64,000 nucleotides of DNA from Nocardia sp. (GCF_025465275.1 NZ_JAODNK010000131.1:62001-126000), one strand, 5' to 3'. Shown: positions 40,503-49,301, numbered from the stretch's first letter. The notes: generated by a model not told the origin, from the letters alone. A program made the numbers and translations.

Positions 40503-41437
40503 TGCAGTGGATTCGCAAAGCGCGGGGTAGAGCCGTACTCGGAATCGGGGTCGCGGTCGTGGTGATTGCCACCGTGGCGGCAGGAGTGACCTGGGCGAGC
40601 ACGGTGCGGGATTCCGAGCAGGACGTCTGCGCGGAGTTCACCGATACCATCGGCCTCTACAAGGGCAATAGTGTGACCATGCTCGGCGTCGACGTCGGTA
40701 CGGTCTCGAAGATCGAATCGCTCGGCGATCGTATGCGGGTCACCATGAAGGTCGGCGACAAGGTGAAATTGCCCGCCGATATCGAGGCCGTCACCATGTC
40801 CAGCTCGATTGTGACCGACCGGCATGTGGAGTTGACCAAGCCGTACACCGGCGGTGCGCGCTTCGATACTGCGAAATGCATAGCGCTGGACCACACCAAG
40901 ACGCCCATCGGCATCAGCGAGGCGCTCGATTCCATGGGCAAGCTGGCCGGGGATCTGACCGGGCCGGGGCAGGGCAGTGACACGCTGATCAATGACACCC
41001 TGACCGCCGCCGACAAGGCGATCGACGGTACCGGTCCGCAGTGGAATGCGCTGTTGCAGCGGCTGTCCGCGGTGGTCGGGGATCCATCCCAGCGGGATGT
41101 GGTGTTCCGGCGGCTGGTGGACAATCTGGATCAGCTCACCACCATGTTCGTGAGCAATTGGCCGGATATGCAACTGGTGCTGGACAATCTGCGGGCGGGG
41201 TTGCAGCTGATCGGGGAGTTCTCCACCGAATTCGCCGGGGCCGTGGACATTGCCGTGGAGTTCCTGCCGGTGCTGGCGCGCAATGTGGGTAAATACGATA
41301 AGCAGGTCTACGCACTGCTGGATCAGTATCTGCCGCAGGCGCACGACTTTCTGCAGCAGCATCAGGGCGATATCGGCAGCCTGCTCGCGCAGTTGCCGCC
41401 GCTGGCCGCGCAACTACCGCAGGCGGGTGCCCGATGA
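40502..41437 (+). CDS. mceD: MceD family protein
   Basis: 311 residues from the ATG at 40502, which overlaps the mceC stop (TGATG). Membrane helix AVLGIGVAVVVIATVAAGVTW, then a MCE domain with CAEFTDTIGLYKGNSVTMLGVDVGTVSKIESL and SSSIVTDRHVELTKPY. A helical C-terminal region rich in Leu/Gln ends LLAQLPPLAAQLPQAGAR. It lacks the long Pro-rich tail of some MceD paralogues. Confidence 0.87.
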   Translation: MQWIRKARGRAVLGIGVAVVVIATVAAGVTWASTVRDSEQDVCAEFTDTIGLYKGNSVTMLGVDVGTVSKIESLGDRMRVTMKVGDKVKLPADIEAVTMSSSIVTDRHVELTKPYTGGARFDTAKCIALDHTKTPIGISEALDSMGKLAGDLTGPGQGSDTLINDTLTAADKAIDGTGPQWNALLQRLSAVVGDPSQRDVVFRRLVDNLDQLTTMFVSNWPDMQLVLDNLRAGLQLIGEFSTEFAGAVDIAVEFLPVLARNVGKYDKQVYALLDQYLPQAHDFLQQHQGDIGSLLAQLPPLAAQLPQAGAR

Positions 41438-42441
41438 AGCGGGTACTGCTGCGGCTGGTGCCGGCGCTGACCGCCGCGACCCTGCTGCTCAGCGGGTGCG
41501 ATGTGCGGGCCACCGATATCCCCATTCCGGGGACCTATCCGAGTGGTGACACCTACACCGTCCGAATCGAATTCGGGTCGGTGCTGAATCTGCCGGACCG
41601 CGCCAAGGTGATCGCCGACGGGGTCGAGATCGGCATGCTCGACCACATCGATCTGATCGGCAATACCGCCGTCGCGACGGTGAAGCTGCATACCGATGCC
41701 AAGCTGCCGAAGACCACCACGGCGGAACTGCGGCAGAGCACCATCCTCGGCGATATCCATATCGCCCTGGAGGCGCCGAAGAACGCGGACAGCGGCTTCC
41801 TGCACAATGGCGATGTCATCCCGATGTCGCAGACCGTGCCCGCCACCAATGTGGAGGACATTCTGCGGGCGCTGTCGAATATCATTACCGGCGGCCGGTG
41901 GACGGATCTGCAGAAGCTGGTGACCGACGTCAATGCGGCGTTCCCGTCCGATCCGGCCGAGCTGGACCGGATCAATAATGCCGGGCGGGCCGCGCTCAGT
42001 GATATGGCGTCGCACACCGCCGATATCGATCGCATTCTGGCTTCGGCACAACAGATTACGACCAAGCTCGCGGACGGCCGCCAGTCGGTGGACCGCATCC
42101 TCACCCTGGGTCCCTCGCGCGCGGCCGGTCTGTCGGATGTGCTGTTCAATGTGATCAAGCTGATCATCAGCGGTGGCACGCTGGCGCAGAATGCGGGGGA
42201 TCTGCTGCTGCCGCATGTCGGCGACTTCCGTTCCATCGTCTCGATTCTCGCGCCCACCGCGGTGACCTTCGGGAATTCCGATATCACGCTGGCCGCGAAC
42301 CTCGATACCTTCCACACCCTGCTGCGGGACAAGCTGATTCCCTTCCTGAACTCACCGGATGTGGCGGTGCAGAAGGTATCGACCGATGCGCAGGCCGATC
42401 AGCTCGTCACGACCCTGCGCTCCCTCGGGATGGTGCCATGA
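41434..42441 (+). CDS. mceE: MceE family lipoprotein
   Basis: 335 residues. Lipoprotein signal MKRVLLRLVPALTAATLLLSGC with lipobox Cys 22, as expected for the E subunit (LprK-like), which anchors the Mce hexamer at the outer part of the machine. MCE domain YTVRIEFGSVLNLPDRAKVIADGVEIGMLDHIDL and LRQSTILGDIHIALEAP. ATGA overlap with mceD and with mceF. Confidence 0.88.
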   Translation: MKRVLLRLVPALTAATLLLSGCDVRATDIPIPGTYPSGDTYTVRIEFGSVLNLPDRAKVIADGVEIGMLDHIDLIGNTAVATVKLHTDAKLPKTTTAELRQSTILGDIHIALEAPKNADSGFLHNGDVIPMSQTVPATNVEDILRALSNIITGGRWTDLQKLVTDVNAAFPSDPAELDRINNAGRAALSDMASHTADIDRILASAQQITTKLADGRQSVDRILTLGPSRAAGLSDVLFNVIKLIISGGTLAQNAGDLLLPHVGDFRSIVSILAPTAVTFGNSDITLAANLDTFHTLLRDKLIPFLNSPDVAVQKVSTDAQADQLVTTLRSLGMVP

Positions 42442-43388
42442 AACTCTCACTCTCCGGGCCGGTCTCGCTGGTGCTGCTGACCATACTGACGCTGATCTGC
42501 GGCAGCTATATGGCCGTCGGCGTGCTCAATCTGGATCCGCGTCGTCAGAACAACACCGTCACAGTGGTTTTGGATTCCTCCGGCGGGCTGATGAAGACCT
42601 CCCAGGTGACGCTGCGCGGTATGCCCATCGGGCGGGTTCGCGATATCGGCGCCACGATTCACGGGTTGTCGGTGACGCTCGAATATGATGCGAAGTACCG
42701 GATTCCGGTGGACAGTCAGGTGCAGATCGCCAATCTGTCGGCGGCGGGGGAGCAGTTCCTCGATTTCCGGCCGACGGGAACCGCGGGGCCGTTCCTGCAT
42801 GATGGCAGCATTGTGCCGAACCGTCAGGTCAAGACCGCCACCACCGTCGGTGATGCGCTCGCCAAGATGGATGCGCTGACGGCGCAATTGGATCCGGCGC
42901 GACTGCAGCATCTGGCGACCACCGTGGCCGCCGGATTCGAGGGCCGGGACGCCGACGTCGCCAATCTGACCCAGGCGCTCATCGGCACCGCGAATCTCTT
43001 GCACGACAAGCGCGCTGAGATTGCCCGCCTGTACTCCAACGTGCAGACACTCGGCGACCGCCTGGACGGCCATGCGCCGACGCTGAGCGCCGCCGCCGGC
43101 GATATCGATTCGGCGCTACCGGAACTGCTGCACATTATCGGCGCCTTCCAGAACTACTCCTACGCCGGTGAACACATTTTCGACGATCCGCTCGGGCCGC
43201 TGGTCACCAAGATCGACCAATATCTGTCCGAAATGGGCCCCGACCTCGGGTTCATCGCTACCGCACTGAAGCCCTCCACCAGCGCGATCAAGCCGCTGCG
43301 CGTGGATGCCGGATCGATCGTCGATCTACTGGCCACAGTGTTCCCCGGCGATGGCGCAGCCCACGTCGGCGTCGAATTTCCTCGTTAG
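42438..43388 (+). CDS. mceF: MceF family protein
   Basis: 316 residues. N-terminal helix VSLVLLTILTLICGSYMAVGVL, MCE domain (VTVVLDSSGGLMKTSQVTLRGMPIGRVRDI, VQIANLSAAGEQFLDFRP), then helices ending LLATVFPGDGAAHVGVEFPR. It is the last of the six Mce subunits. The Mce-associated gene follows after 13 nt. Confidence 0.88.
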   Translation: MKLSLSGPVSLVLLTILTLICGSYMAVGVLNLDPRRQNNTVTVVLDSSGGLMKTSQVTLRGMPIGRVRDIGATIHGLSVTLEYDAKYRIPVDSQVQIANLSAAGEQFLDFRPTGTAGPFLHDGSIVPNRQVKTATTVGDALAKMDALTAQLDPARLQHLATTVAAGFEGRDADVANLTQALIGTANLLHDKRAEIARLYSNVQTLGDRLDGHAPTLSAAAGDIDSALPELLHIIGAFQNYSYAGEHIFDDPLGPLVTKIDQYLSEMGPDLGFIATALKPSTSAIKPLRVDAGSIVDLLATVFPGDGAAHVGVEFPR

Positions 43389-43401
43389 AGAGAAGGCAAT
43401 T

Positions 43402-44088
43402 GTGAGTGATATCGAAGAGAAGCCGGAATCGGTTGTGCTGGAGAAGTCTTCGGTCGAGGAAGATCAGCCCGCAGTGGACGCACCGCCCGTCCCGGATCCA
43501 GTCGAGACCGAGCCGCCGGCCGAACCGAAACCACTGCGGCTCAAAGAATTGCGGGAGCGCGCGTATCCGATCGCCGTGGCTGCCGCCGCATTGTTCGCGG
43601 TCGCCGCCGTGGTGCTCGGCGTCTTCTGGCACAATTCCGCCGGTGATCTGAATGCCTTGCGCACCAGCAATTCCGATCGTGATCGAGCCGCCGAGGTGGC
43701 CGGCGATTACACCGTGCGGTCCCTGAACTACGACTACAAGAATCTGCCCGCCTTCTTCGACGGCGTGCAGCGCGGTGCCTCGGATCCCCTGCGCAACAAG
43801 TACACCCAGGTGCATGACACCCTGTCCAAGATCATGACCGGTGCTCAGGTCGTGGCTACCGGCAAGGTCGTGGGCACCTCGGTGGAAGCCAAGGGCAACG
43901 ATCAGTACGCGGTCACCGTGTACGCCACCCAGCGCACCCAGAACATTCAGCAGACGGATCCGGCGACCGTGCCGAACCTGCTGCTGGTCACCGTCGCCAA
44001 GAGCGGCGGCGACTGGGTGGTCGTCGACTACGGCCCGAAGGATGGGGATGCGAAGGACGGCGGCCCGAAGGACGGGGCCGCGAAATAG
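43402..44088 (+). CDS. Mce-associated membrane protein
   Basis: 228 residues from the GTG at 43402 (AAGG 6 nt upstream). An acidic, proline-rich cytosolic region (about 1-55), one membrane helix (YPIAVAAAALFAVAAVVLGVFW) and an extracytoplasmic NTF2-like domain (RAAEVAGDYTVRSLNYDYKNLPAFFDGVQRG ... VTVYATQRTQNIQQ) match Mas proteins that stabilise Mce complexes. The C-terminus is a short repeat (GPKDGDAKDGGPKDGAAK). Only one Mas gene is present, fewer than in many mce loci. Confidence 0.82.
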   Translation: MSDIEEKPESVVLEKSSVEEDQPAVDAPPVPDPVETEPPAEPKPLRLKELRERAYPIAVAAAALFAVAAVVLGVFWHNSAGDLNALRTSNSDRDRAAEVAGDYTVRSLNYDYKNLPAFFDGVQRGASDPLRNKYTQVHDTLSKIMTGAQVVATGKVVGTSVEAKGNDQYAVTVYATQRTQNIQQTDPATVPNLLLVTVAKSGGDWVVVDYGPKDGDAKDGGPKDGAAK

Positions 44089-44729
44089 CCCCGCGCACAG
44101 GCCGGCCGCCGCAGCACGAGCTTCCGCTGCGGCGGCGCCGGCAGATCATCGAAGCCGCCTACGAGGTGTTCACCGCTCACGGATACGAGGCCACCGCCAT
44201 TTCGGAGGTGGCCGCGCGGGCCGGGATCGGACAGGGCACGGTATATCGGTACTTCGGCAGTAAGCGCGAAATCCTGGACCACGTCATCGATTTCGGCGTC
44301 GAGAAGATTATGGACTCGGTGCAGATTCCGGTGTTCTTCGGTGCCTCCGGCAGTATCGATGAGCTACTGGAATCGGTGCGGGCGGCGGCGGAGCGGTTCT
44401 ATGAGCTGATCGAGCGGGAACCGCAGCTGCTGCGGCTGTTCTTCGTGGAGGCCGGTGCCATCGATCCGGAACTGGCACAACGGCTGCTGGGTTTCGAGGC
44501 CATGGCCGCTTCATTGATCGCCGTCGAGCTCGCGCGCGGCGTGGCGGACGGCTGGATTCGTGCCGACGCAGATCCGGAGGTGCTCTCGCACACGATTCTG
44601 ACGCTGGTGGGTCCCGGCCTGGCTCGGGAGCTGCTCGGCACGTCGGATCCGCAGCTGCGTGCACGCAGTACTACAGTCGTGCTGCATTTGTTGAAAAAGG
44701 CACTGCGTGCAAGGAGCGTCGCTTCGTGA
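44085..44729 (+). CDS. TetR-family regulator at the end of the mce operon (non-canonical start)
   Basis: The HTH frame reads APRTGRPPQHELPLRRRRQ, then IIEAAYEVFTAHGYEATAISEVAARAGIGQGTVYRYFGSKREILDHVI, and a TetR ligand domain to 44729. The first ATG/GTG/TTG in frame is a GTG at 44166, which would cut off helix 1 of the HTH. The natural N-terminus instead falls on an ATA (44085-44087) that overlaps the stop of the Mas gene; CTG at 44127 is another possible start. A start-codon mutation, rare start or base error must explain this. It overlaps the next tetR by 4 nt. Confidence 0.7.
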   Translation: MAPRTGRPPQHELPLRRRRQIIEAAYEVFTAHGYEATAISEVAARAGIGQGTVYRYFGSKREILDHVIDFGVEKIMDSVQIPVFFGASGSIDELLESVRAAAERFYELIEREPQLLRLFFVEAGAIDPELAQRLLGFEAMAASLIAVELARGVADGWIRADADPEVLSHTILTLVGPGLARELLGTSDPQLRARSTTVVLHLLKKALRARSVAS

Positions 44730-45361
44730 GTGATCCCGTGAGGACCGCTCGGCGGGCTGCCCGCGCAGAGCTGCGCCGCGCCGAATTGGTCAGCGCCGCA
44801 TACCTTCTAGTCATGACGCGCGGCTTCCGCACCATCGGCGTGGACGATATCGCCGCCGCGGCAGGCGTAAGCCACGGCACCTTCTACAACTACTTCGACA
44901 ATAAGCGCGACATCCTCGACGCCGTCATCGACCACTGCTTCGACCACATCCGCGAACGCCTGCTCGGCCCCGAAGCCGACGCCGACCCGGTCTCTATGGA
45001 AGCCTTCTGCGCCCGCTACGCCCGCGTCATCGACCGTGGCTACGACCTGGTCGCCTCCGAACCCGGCCTGGTGAATTTCCTACTCCTGGAAGCCTCTTCG
45101 ATAGACGACGGCGTCATAGAACGCTGCCTCCACAACGCCCGCCTCTACGGCGTCCAAGCCGTCCAGCAGGTGAGCCGAGGCATAAAACAGGGCTTCCTCG
45201 ACCCCCACCTGGACGTAGACATAGCCGGCGAAGTCCTCCTCTCCGTCCTCGTCTCAGCCCTCTTCTCCGCCCTCCGCGCAGGCGAAGACGGCCTCACCCA
45301 GGAACGAGTTCGCCTCCAACTCATCACTTTCCTGTCCTCAGCCTTGAGCGCCGAGCCCTAG
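44726..45361 (+). CDS. Second TetR-family regulator of the mce operon
   Basis: 211 residues. GTG start overlapping the previous stop. HTH: RRAELVSAAYLLVMTRGFRTIGVDDIAAAAGVSHGTFYNYFDNKRDILDAVIDHCFDHI. It is co-transcribed with the Mce genes, so a product of the operon can regulate it; a heteromeric action with the first TetR is possible. Its stop shares the sequence CTAG with the stop of the convergent tetR at 45358. Confidence 0.85.
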   Translation: MSDPVRTARRAARAELRRAELVSAAYLLVMTRGFRTIGVDDIAAAAGVSHGTFYNYFDNKRDILDAVIDHCFDHIRERLLGPEADADPVSMEAFCARYARVIDRGYDLVASEPGLVNFLLLEASSIDDGVIERCLHNARLYGVQAVQQVSRGIKQGFLDPHLDVDIAGEVLLSVLVSALFSALRAGEDGLTQERVRLQLITFLSSALSAEP

Positions 45362-45963
45362 TCCGGAGGATTCACAGGTCGTATCCCGTCGAGGATGATC
45401 TGCGCGATGTGTGCCGAACGTTTCTTGCTGGCCTCGGCCTTGGCGTGCCGGATCGCGGCGAAGGCACCGGCGACCAGGGCCATCAGCTCTTCGACGCTGA
45501 TGTCGTGGCGCACGGCACCGACCGAGTGCGCGCGATCGAGTAGACCGGCGACCTCGCGTGTGAGGTCTGCGGCCACTTCCGGTGCGGCGGTGCGCAAATC
45601 GTATTCAGCGGCCACGAGAGCACTCTTCACAGTCTCGTTCTCGGCGCCCGAAGCCATCATCCGGGACAACATCGTGAATAGCGCAACTGCGGGATCCGCG
45701 GTTTCGGCGAGCACCTTTGCCTCGGCGACCAATTGTTCGAGTTGATCGATCGCGACGGCCAGGTACAGCGCTTCCTTCGAGGGGAAGTGCCGGTGGACGG
45801 TACCGGGACCGACCCCGGCGCGGCGGGCGATTTCGTCGAGCGAGACACCGAGGCCGTCCGTCGCGAACAACCGCTGCGCGGTCCGCAGCACCTGCTCCCG
45901 ATTGCGGCGCGCGTCGGCTCGTAATGACTGCGCTGGCACATGTTTGGATGGCGGGTCCGGCAT
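45358..45963 (-). CDS. TetR-family regulator
   Basis: 201 residues from the ATG at 45963 (MPDPPSKHVPAQ); ATG at 45975 is an alternative. HTH: RRNREQVLRTAQRLFATDGLGVSLDEIARRAGVGPGTVHRHFPSKEALYLAVAIDQLEQL. The common C-terminal form of this group follows, with FAAIRHAKAEASKKRSAHIAQIILDGIRP. It is divergent from the SnoaL-like gene, and two 19-bp direct repeats lie between the genes. Confidence 0.85.
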   Translation of the reverse strand: MPDPPSKHVPAQSLRADARRNREQVLRTAQRLFATDGLGVSLDEIARRAGVGPGTVHRHFPSKEALYLAVAIDQLEQLVAEAKVLAETADPAVALFTMLSRMMASGAENETVKSALVAAEYDLRTAAPEVAADLTREVAGLLDRAHSVGAVRHDISVEELMALVAGAFAAIRHAKAEASKKRSAHIAQIILDGIRPVNPPD

Positions 45964-45974
45964 ATCACCAAGCA

Positions 45975-46025
45975 TAACCGGGGCGACGCACCGTATACTT
46001 CTACAGTAACCGGGGCGGCGCACCG
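45975..46025. promoter_or_regulatory. Direct-repeat operator candidate of the TetR at 45358-45963
   Basis: TAACCGGGGCGACGCACCG (45975-45993) and TAACCGGGGCGGCGCACCG (46007-46025) match at 18/19 with a 32-bp period, about three helical turns, between the divergent tetR and SnoaL-like genes. Confidence 0.6.
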
Positions 46026-46075
46026 CTTATCTGAGGTCGGTCACCACGCTCTGGTCCGCAAAGGAGATGACGTCG

Positions 46076-46432
46076 ATGACCACATTCGACAATGCCGGCC
46101 TGGTGCAGCGGATGCAGGAATGCTTCAACACCCGCCAATTCGACCAAGCCGCAGACCTGTTCACCCCCGATTTCCGCAACCACCCACTCGGCGCCACCGG
46201 TTTCGAGGCAGGCAAAGACGCCTGGCACAAGGTCGTCGCCCAATACCCCACCATGCGCGTTGTCGCCGAAGACATCCTGGTCGACGGCGACAAGGTCGCA
46301 ATCCGCTCATCCGTCCACGGAACAGGGACCCCGCCCGGCGACTCCCCGCCGACGCTCATCGAGATCTTCCGCATCGACCACGGCCGCCTCGCGGAGACCT
46401 GGGGCATCACCGAGGGACCCCGCCCCAGGTGA
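46076..46432 (+). CDS. SnoaL-like/NTF2-fold protein
   Basis: 118 residues from the ATG at 46076 (AAAGGAG 9 nt upstream). The cone-like alpha+beta fold of SnoaL-type polyketide cyclase-like and ketosteroid-isomerase-like proteins is recognisable from FDQAADLFTPDFRNHPLG, DILVDGDKVAIRSSVHGTGT and TLIEIFRIDHGRLAETWGI. The function is not predictable. It is divergent from a TetR gene that probably represses it. Confidence 0.78.
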   Translation: MTTFDNAGLVQRMQECFNTRQFDQAADLFTPDFRNHPLGATGFEAGKDAWHKVVAQYPTMRVVAEDILVDGDKVAIRSSVHGTGTPPGDSPPTLIEIFRIDHGRLAETWGITEGPRPR

Positions 46433-46591
46433 CGTCTCCCGGCTCCCCTCGCAATTTCGCGCAGCCCATCTCGCGGTTTGCAGGGATTTCGGTGCCGCGC
46501 TACGCGCTCATGACCGAATCGACCCCCGCCGATAGGCTGAACGGGGGCGGCATTCGAATGCCGCGGAGGATACCGGGCAGTGGAGGTTGGC

Positions 46592-47689
46592 GTGAATCCT
46601 GTTGTGTCAGAGGGCGGGTCGGCGAAGATCGCATTGACCGGTGTTCGCGTTTTCGATGGTCATCAGGTCGGCGAGCCGACAACCGTGGTGATCGACGGCG
46701 CGGTAATCGGCACCGATCCGACCGGGGCGGAGCGGATCGATGCGGGTGGCGCGATTCTGCTGCCGGGGTTCATCGACGCGCATATCCATCTGCGCGGGCC
46801 GGAGACGCTGGCGAAGCTGGCCGACTACGGCGTGACCACCGGACTCGATATGGCGACGTGGCCGCCGGAACGGCTGGAGGCCCTGCGAAAAGAGTCCGGC
46901 GCGAGCGATATTCGCAGCGCCGGCACTCCGCTGATCGGTCCGGGCGGTATGCATGCCAGGGTGCCCGGCATGTCTGACGCCGCGGTCATCACGGCTGCGG
47001 ATCAGGCCGAACGCATGGTGGCCGAGCGGGCCGCGGCCGGGTCGGATTACGTGAAGATCGTGCTGGAGGCGCCGGGCGGCGGGGGACCCGATCCGGAAGT
47101 GGCCGCCGCGGTGGTGCAGGCGGCGCATGCGCGGGGCCTGCAGGTTGTGGCGCACGCGGCGTCGGTCGGCGCCTATCTCACCGGCTTGGACATCGGCGCG
47201 GATATCCTCACCCACGTGCCGCGAGAGGCCGAAGTATCCGCGCCTGACGTGCGGCGCATGGCTGAACAGGGCGGTATCGCGGTGCCCACCATCGTCATGA
47301 TGGAGGGCATCGCCAATGCGCTCGGCATCGGCGGGATCGAGCACTGCCTCGCGACGGTCGGTGCACTGCATGCCGCGGGTGTGCCGGTGCTGGCGGGCAG
47401 CGATTCCAATGACCAGGTCGGGGTGCCGTTCCAGCCCGAGCACGGCGCCGCCCTGCACCGTGAACTCGAATTGCTGGTGGCCGCCGGTCTGACCCCGGCC
47501 GAGGCCCTACGTGCGGCAACCAGCCTGCCCGCCAAGCATTTCGGATTGACCGACCGGGGCGTGATCATGCCGGGCGCCCGCGCCGATCTGGTCCTCGTCG
47601 ACGGCGATCCGCTGGCCGACATCTCCGCCACCCGTGCCATCACGCGTGTCTGGTGTGCGGGTGTGGAGCACCGGATTTCGTGGATGTGA
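46592..47689 (+). CDS. Amidohydrolase-family metal-dependent hydrolase
   Basis: 365 residues from the GTG at 46592 (GGAGG at 46582-46586). Imidazolonepropionase/amidohydrolase type: LLPGFIDAHIHLRGPETLAKLADYGVTTGLDMA holds the HxH metal site, with VAHAAS (His), LTHVP (His) and VLAGSDSND (Asp) as the further ligands, and a C-terminal ALRAATSLPAKHFGLTDRGVIMPGARADLVLVDGDPLADI beta cap. It hydrolyses C-N bonds in an unknown substrate. Its stop abuts the stop of the convergent esterase-like gene with no gap. Confidence 0.85.
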   Translation: MNPVVSEGGSAKIALTGVRVFDGHQVGEPTTVVIDGAVIGTDPTGAERIDAGGAILLPGFIDAHIHLRGPETLAKLADYGVTTGLDMATWPPERLEALRKESGASDIRSAGTPLIGPGGMHARVPGMSDAAVITAADQAERMVAERAAAGSDYVKIVLEAPGGGGPDPEVAAAVVQAAHARGLQVVAHAASVGAYLTGLDIGADILTHVPREAEVSAPDVRRMAEQGGIAVPTIVMMEGIANALGIGGIEHCLATVGALHAAGVPVLAGSDSNDQVGVPFQPEHGAALHRELELLVAAGLTPAEALRAATSLPAKHFGLTDRGVIMPGARADLVLVDGDPLADISATRAITRVWCAGVEHRISWM

Positions 47690-48859
47690 TCACGCCAGCC
47701 AGTGCAGCGGCGAAGCCTCGCGGACGTGGATCACGATGTCGAATGCGGACGGCAGATCGGCGAACACCATGTGTGCCGCCGCATCGTTCGACGAGTCGTA
47801 CACCCCGCTGATCACGCGCATTTTGAGCGGGCCGAGCGAACCGCGGTGGCCGCGCAGATCCACCCAGTGCACCGGGAGATCCACCGAACCCAGCAGTGCG
47901 TCGAGGAAATCCGAAGGCGGAGCGGGGACATCGGTGATACCGAGGTTCCCGTGGTGGAATCCGATGGCCACCGAGGCGTACTTCGCGCCGTAATGCTGCC
48001 GCAGCACACTGCCGGCCGTGGGGTGCTCACCGGAGCCGGTGGCGATGGCGGCGCTGTGGGCGATGCCGTCCCAGTACACAATCCGCTGCCCGGTCCGCGT
48101 CTGCTGGTCGATGATCGCAGCGCCCCATAGGTCGTCATCGCCGACAAACGACCCGCGCCCGGCCACACTGCGCTCATGGAATTCGACAATCAGCCGCATC
48201 CGGGACCGGACATCCTCCGGCACCTCGGGCAGTGAATTCAGCACCGTCGCCGCGTCGCGGGCATCTTCTTGGAAGGCCCGACCCGGGTGGATCCCGCGTG
48301 CGCGCTGCACATGCTCATCGGTGGTGTGCGCACTCCGGATCGGTTCGAGATGTGCGGAGATTTCGGCCAGCCGATTCGGAGCACTGCGCCGCACGGCTTC
48401 CAGCACCGCGTCGTAATCCGCGGAATTGGCCTGCGTGGGCTTGACGGCAATGATCCGGACCGGATCGTCGCCGTGATCGCGATTGAAGTCGCGAATCCAC
48501 TCCAGCGCCGCGGCCGTCTCACCGGTCCGCCACGGCCGCCACGCGGTATCGAGCGCGGCCTGCGCCGTACCCTCACCGGTCAACACGTAGTGGTCGAGAA
48601 CGGCGGCGACATCAGCGCTGTCCTGCAAGGCCACCGCGCGGAAACCGTACTGCTCCACCAGAATCCGGAAGAGCCGATCCCGCACCTCGAAGGTCTCCTG
48701 CGCGAACCGCGTCGATTCACCGATCCCCACCACGGTCGCCTGCGCCAGGGAACGCGCAATCTCATCGATCGCCGCGTCATCGAGGGGACGGGGAGCCGAC
48801 GGCAGGTCGGACAGTGCGATGCCGGTCGAAGTCGTTGCCGGACTCGAGATTGCGTTCAT
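47690..48859 (-). CDS. Erythromycin-esterase-family protein with altered active site
   Basis: 389 residues from the ATG at 48859 (a GTG at 48865 is in frame). The family frame of EreA/EreB-like proteins is clear (VVGIGESTRFAQETFEVRDRLFRILVEQYGFRAVALQDS, GQRIVYWDGIAHSAAI, YGAKYASVAIGFHHGNL). The usual GEATHG histidine is Arg here, the following ALE glutamate is Gln, and the W(A)HN-type histidine is replaced in YWDGIAH. Macrolide hydrolysis is therefore doubtful. A MerR/SoxR-like palindrome with a 19-bp spacer lies just upstream, and the transcript may be leaderless. Confidence 0.8.
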   Translation of the reverse strand: MNAISSPATTSTGIALSDLPSAPRPLDDAAIDEIARSLAQATVVGIGESTRFAQETFEVRDRLFRILVEQYGFRAVALQDSADVAAVLDHYVLTGEGTAQAALDTAWRPWRTGETAAALEWIRDFNRDHGDDPVRIIAVKPTQANSADYDAVLEAVRRSAPNRLAEISAHLEPIRSAHTTDEHVQRARGIHPGRAFQEDARDAATVLNSLPEVPEDVRSRMRLIVEFHERSVAGRGSFVGDDDLWGAAIIDQQTRTGQRIVYWDGIAHSAAIATGSGEHPTAGSVLRQHYGAKYASVAIGFHHGNLGITDVPAPPSDFLDALLGSVDLPVHWVDLRGHRGSLGPLKMRVISGVYDSSNDAAAHMVFADLPSAFDIVIHVREASPLHWLA

Positions 48860-48866
48860 ACCCACA

Positions 48867-48897
48867 ACTCTCGTACCTCGACTCAGGTTGAGGTCAA
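48867..48897 (-). promoter_or_regulatory. MerR/SoxR-type promoter of the esterase-like gene
   Basis: The palindrome ACCTCGACTCAGGTTGAGGT (48875-48894) lies between a minus-strand -35 TTGACC (48897-48892) and a weak -10 (48872-48867) 19 bp away. The predicted start of transcription falls on or next to the ATG at 48859. Confidence 0.55.
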
Positions 48898-49301
48898 CCC
48901 GAGGTGACCGGCTGCACTCCGCGCAGTCGGCGGTTGTCCGGCCGCAGCGCCCAGGACAGCACCGTGAGCACCGTCAGCACCGAAAGGATCCACAGCTCAC
49001 TGAGCGCATACCCGGTGGTCAGATGGGAGACCATCGCCCCGGTGTAGACGAAGAAGGTCCCGGCATAGGCCCACTCCTTGACCAGCGGCACACGCGGCGC
49101 GAGCAGCACCACCGCACCCAGTACCTTCCACACACCCAGCAGAACCAGGAAATACGTCGGATAACCCAGATGCGTGACCAGATCCCGCACGTAGTGGATC
49201 CGTGCGATATCCCAGATCCCGCCGACCACGCCTTCAGCGCAGATGAAAATGGTCGCTGACCAGTAGGCGTACCGACGGTCCCTAGTCCAACCCGTCATCA
49301 C
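48894..49301 (-). CDS. DoxX-family membrane protein
   Basis: 135 residues with four membrane helices (ATIFICAEGVVGGIWDI, TYFLVLLGVWKVLGAVVLLAP, AYAGTFFVYTGAMVSHL, LWILSVLTVLTVLSWAL), matching the DoxX-like family. Its role is not known; DoxX proteins have been linked to thiol and redox balance in mycobacteria. The start is one of the two adjacent ATGs at 49301/49298. Confidence 0.78.
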   Translation of the reverse strand: MMTGWTRDRRYAYWSATIFICAEGVVGGIWDIARIHYVRDLVTHLGYPTYFLVLLGVWKVLGAVVLLAPRVPLVKEWAYAGTFFVYTGAMVSHLTTGYALSELWILSVLTVLTVLSWALRPDNRRLRGVQPVTSG

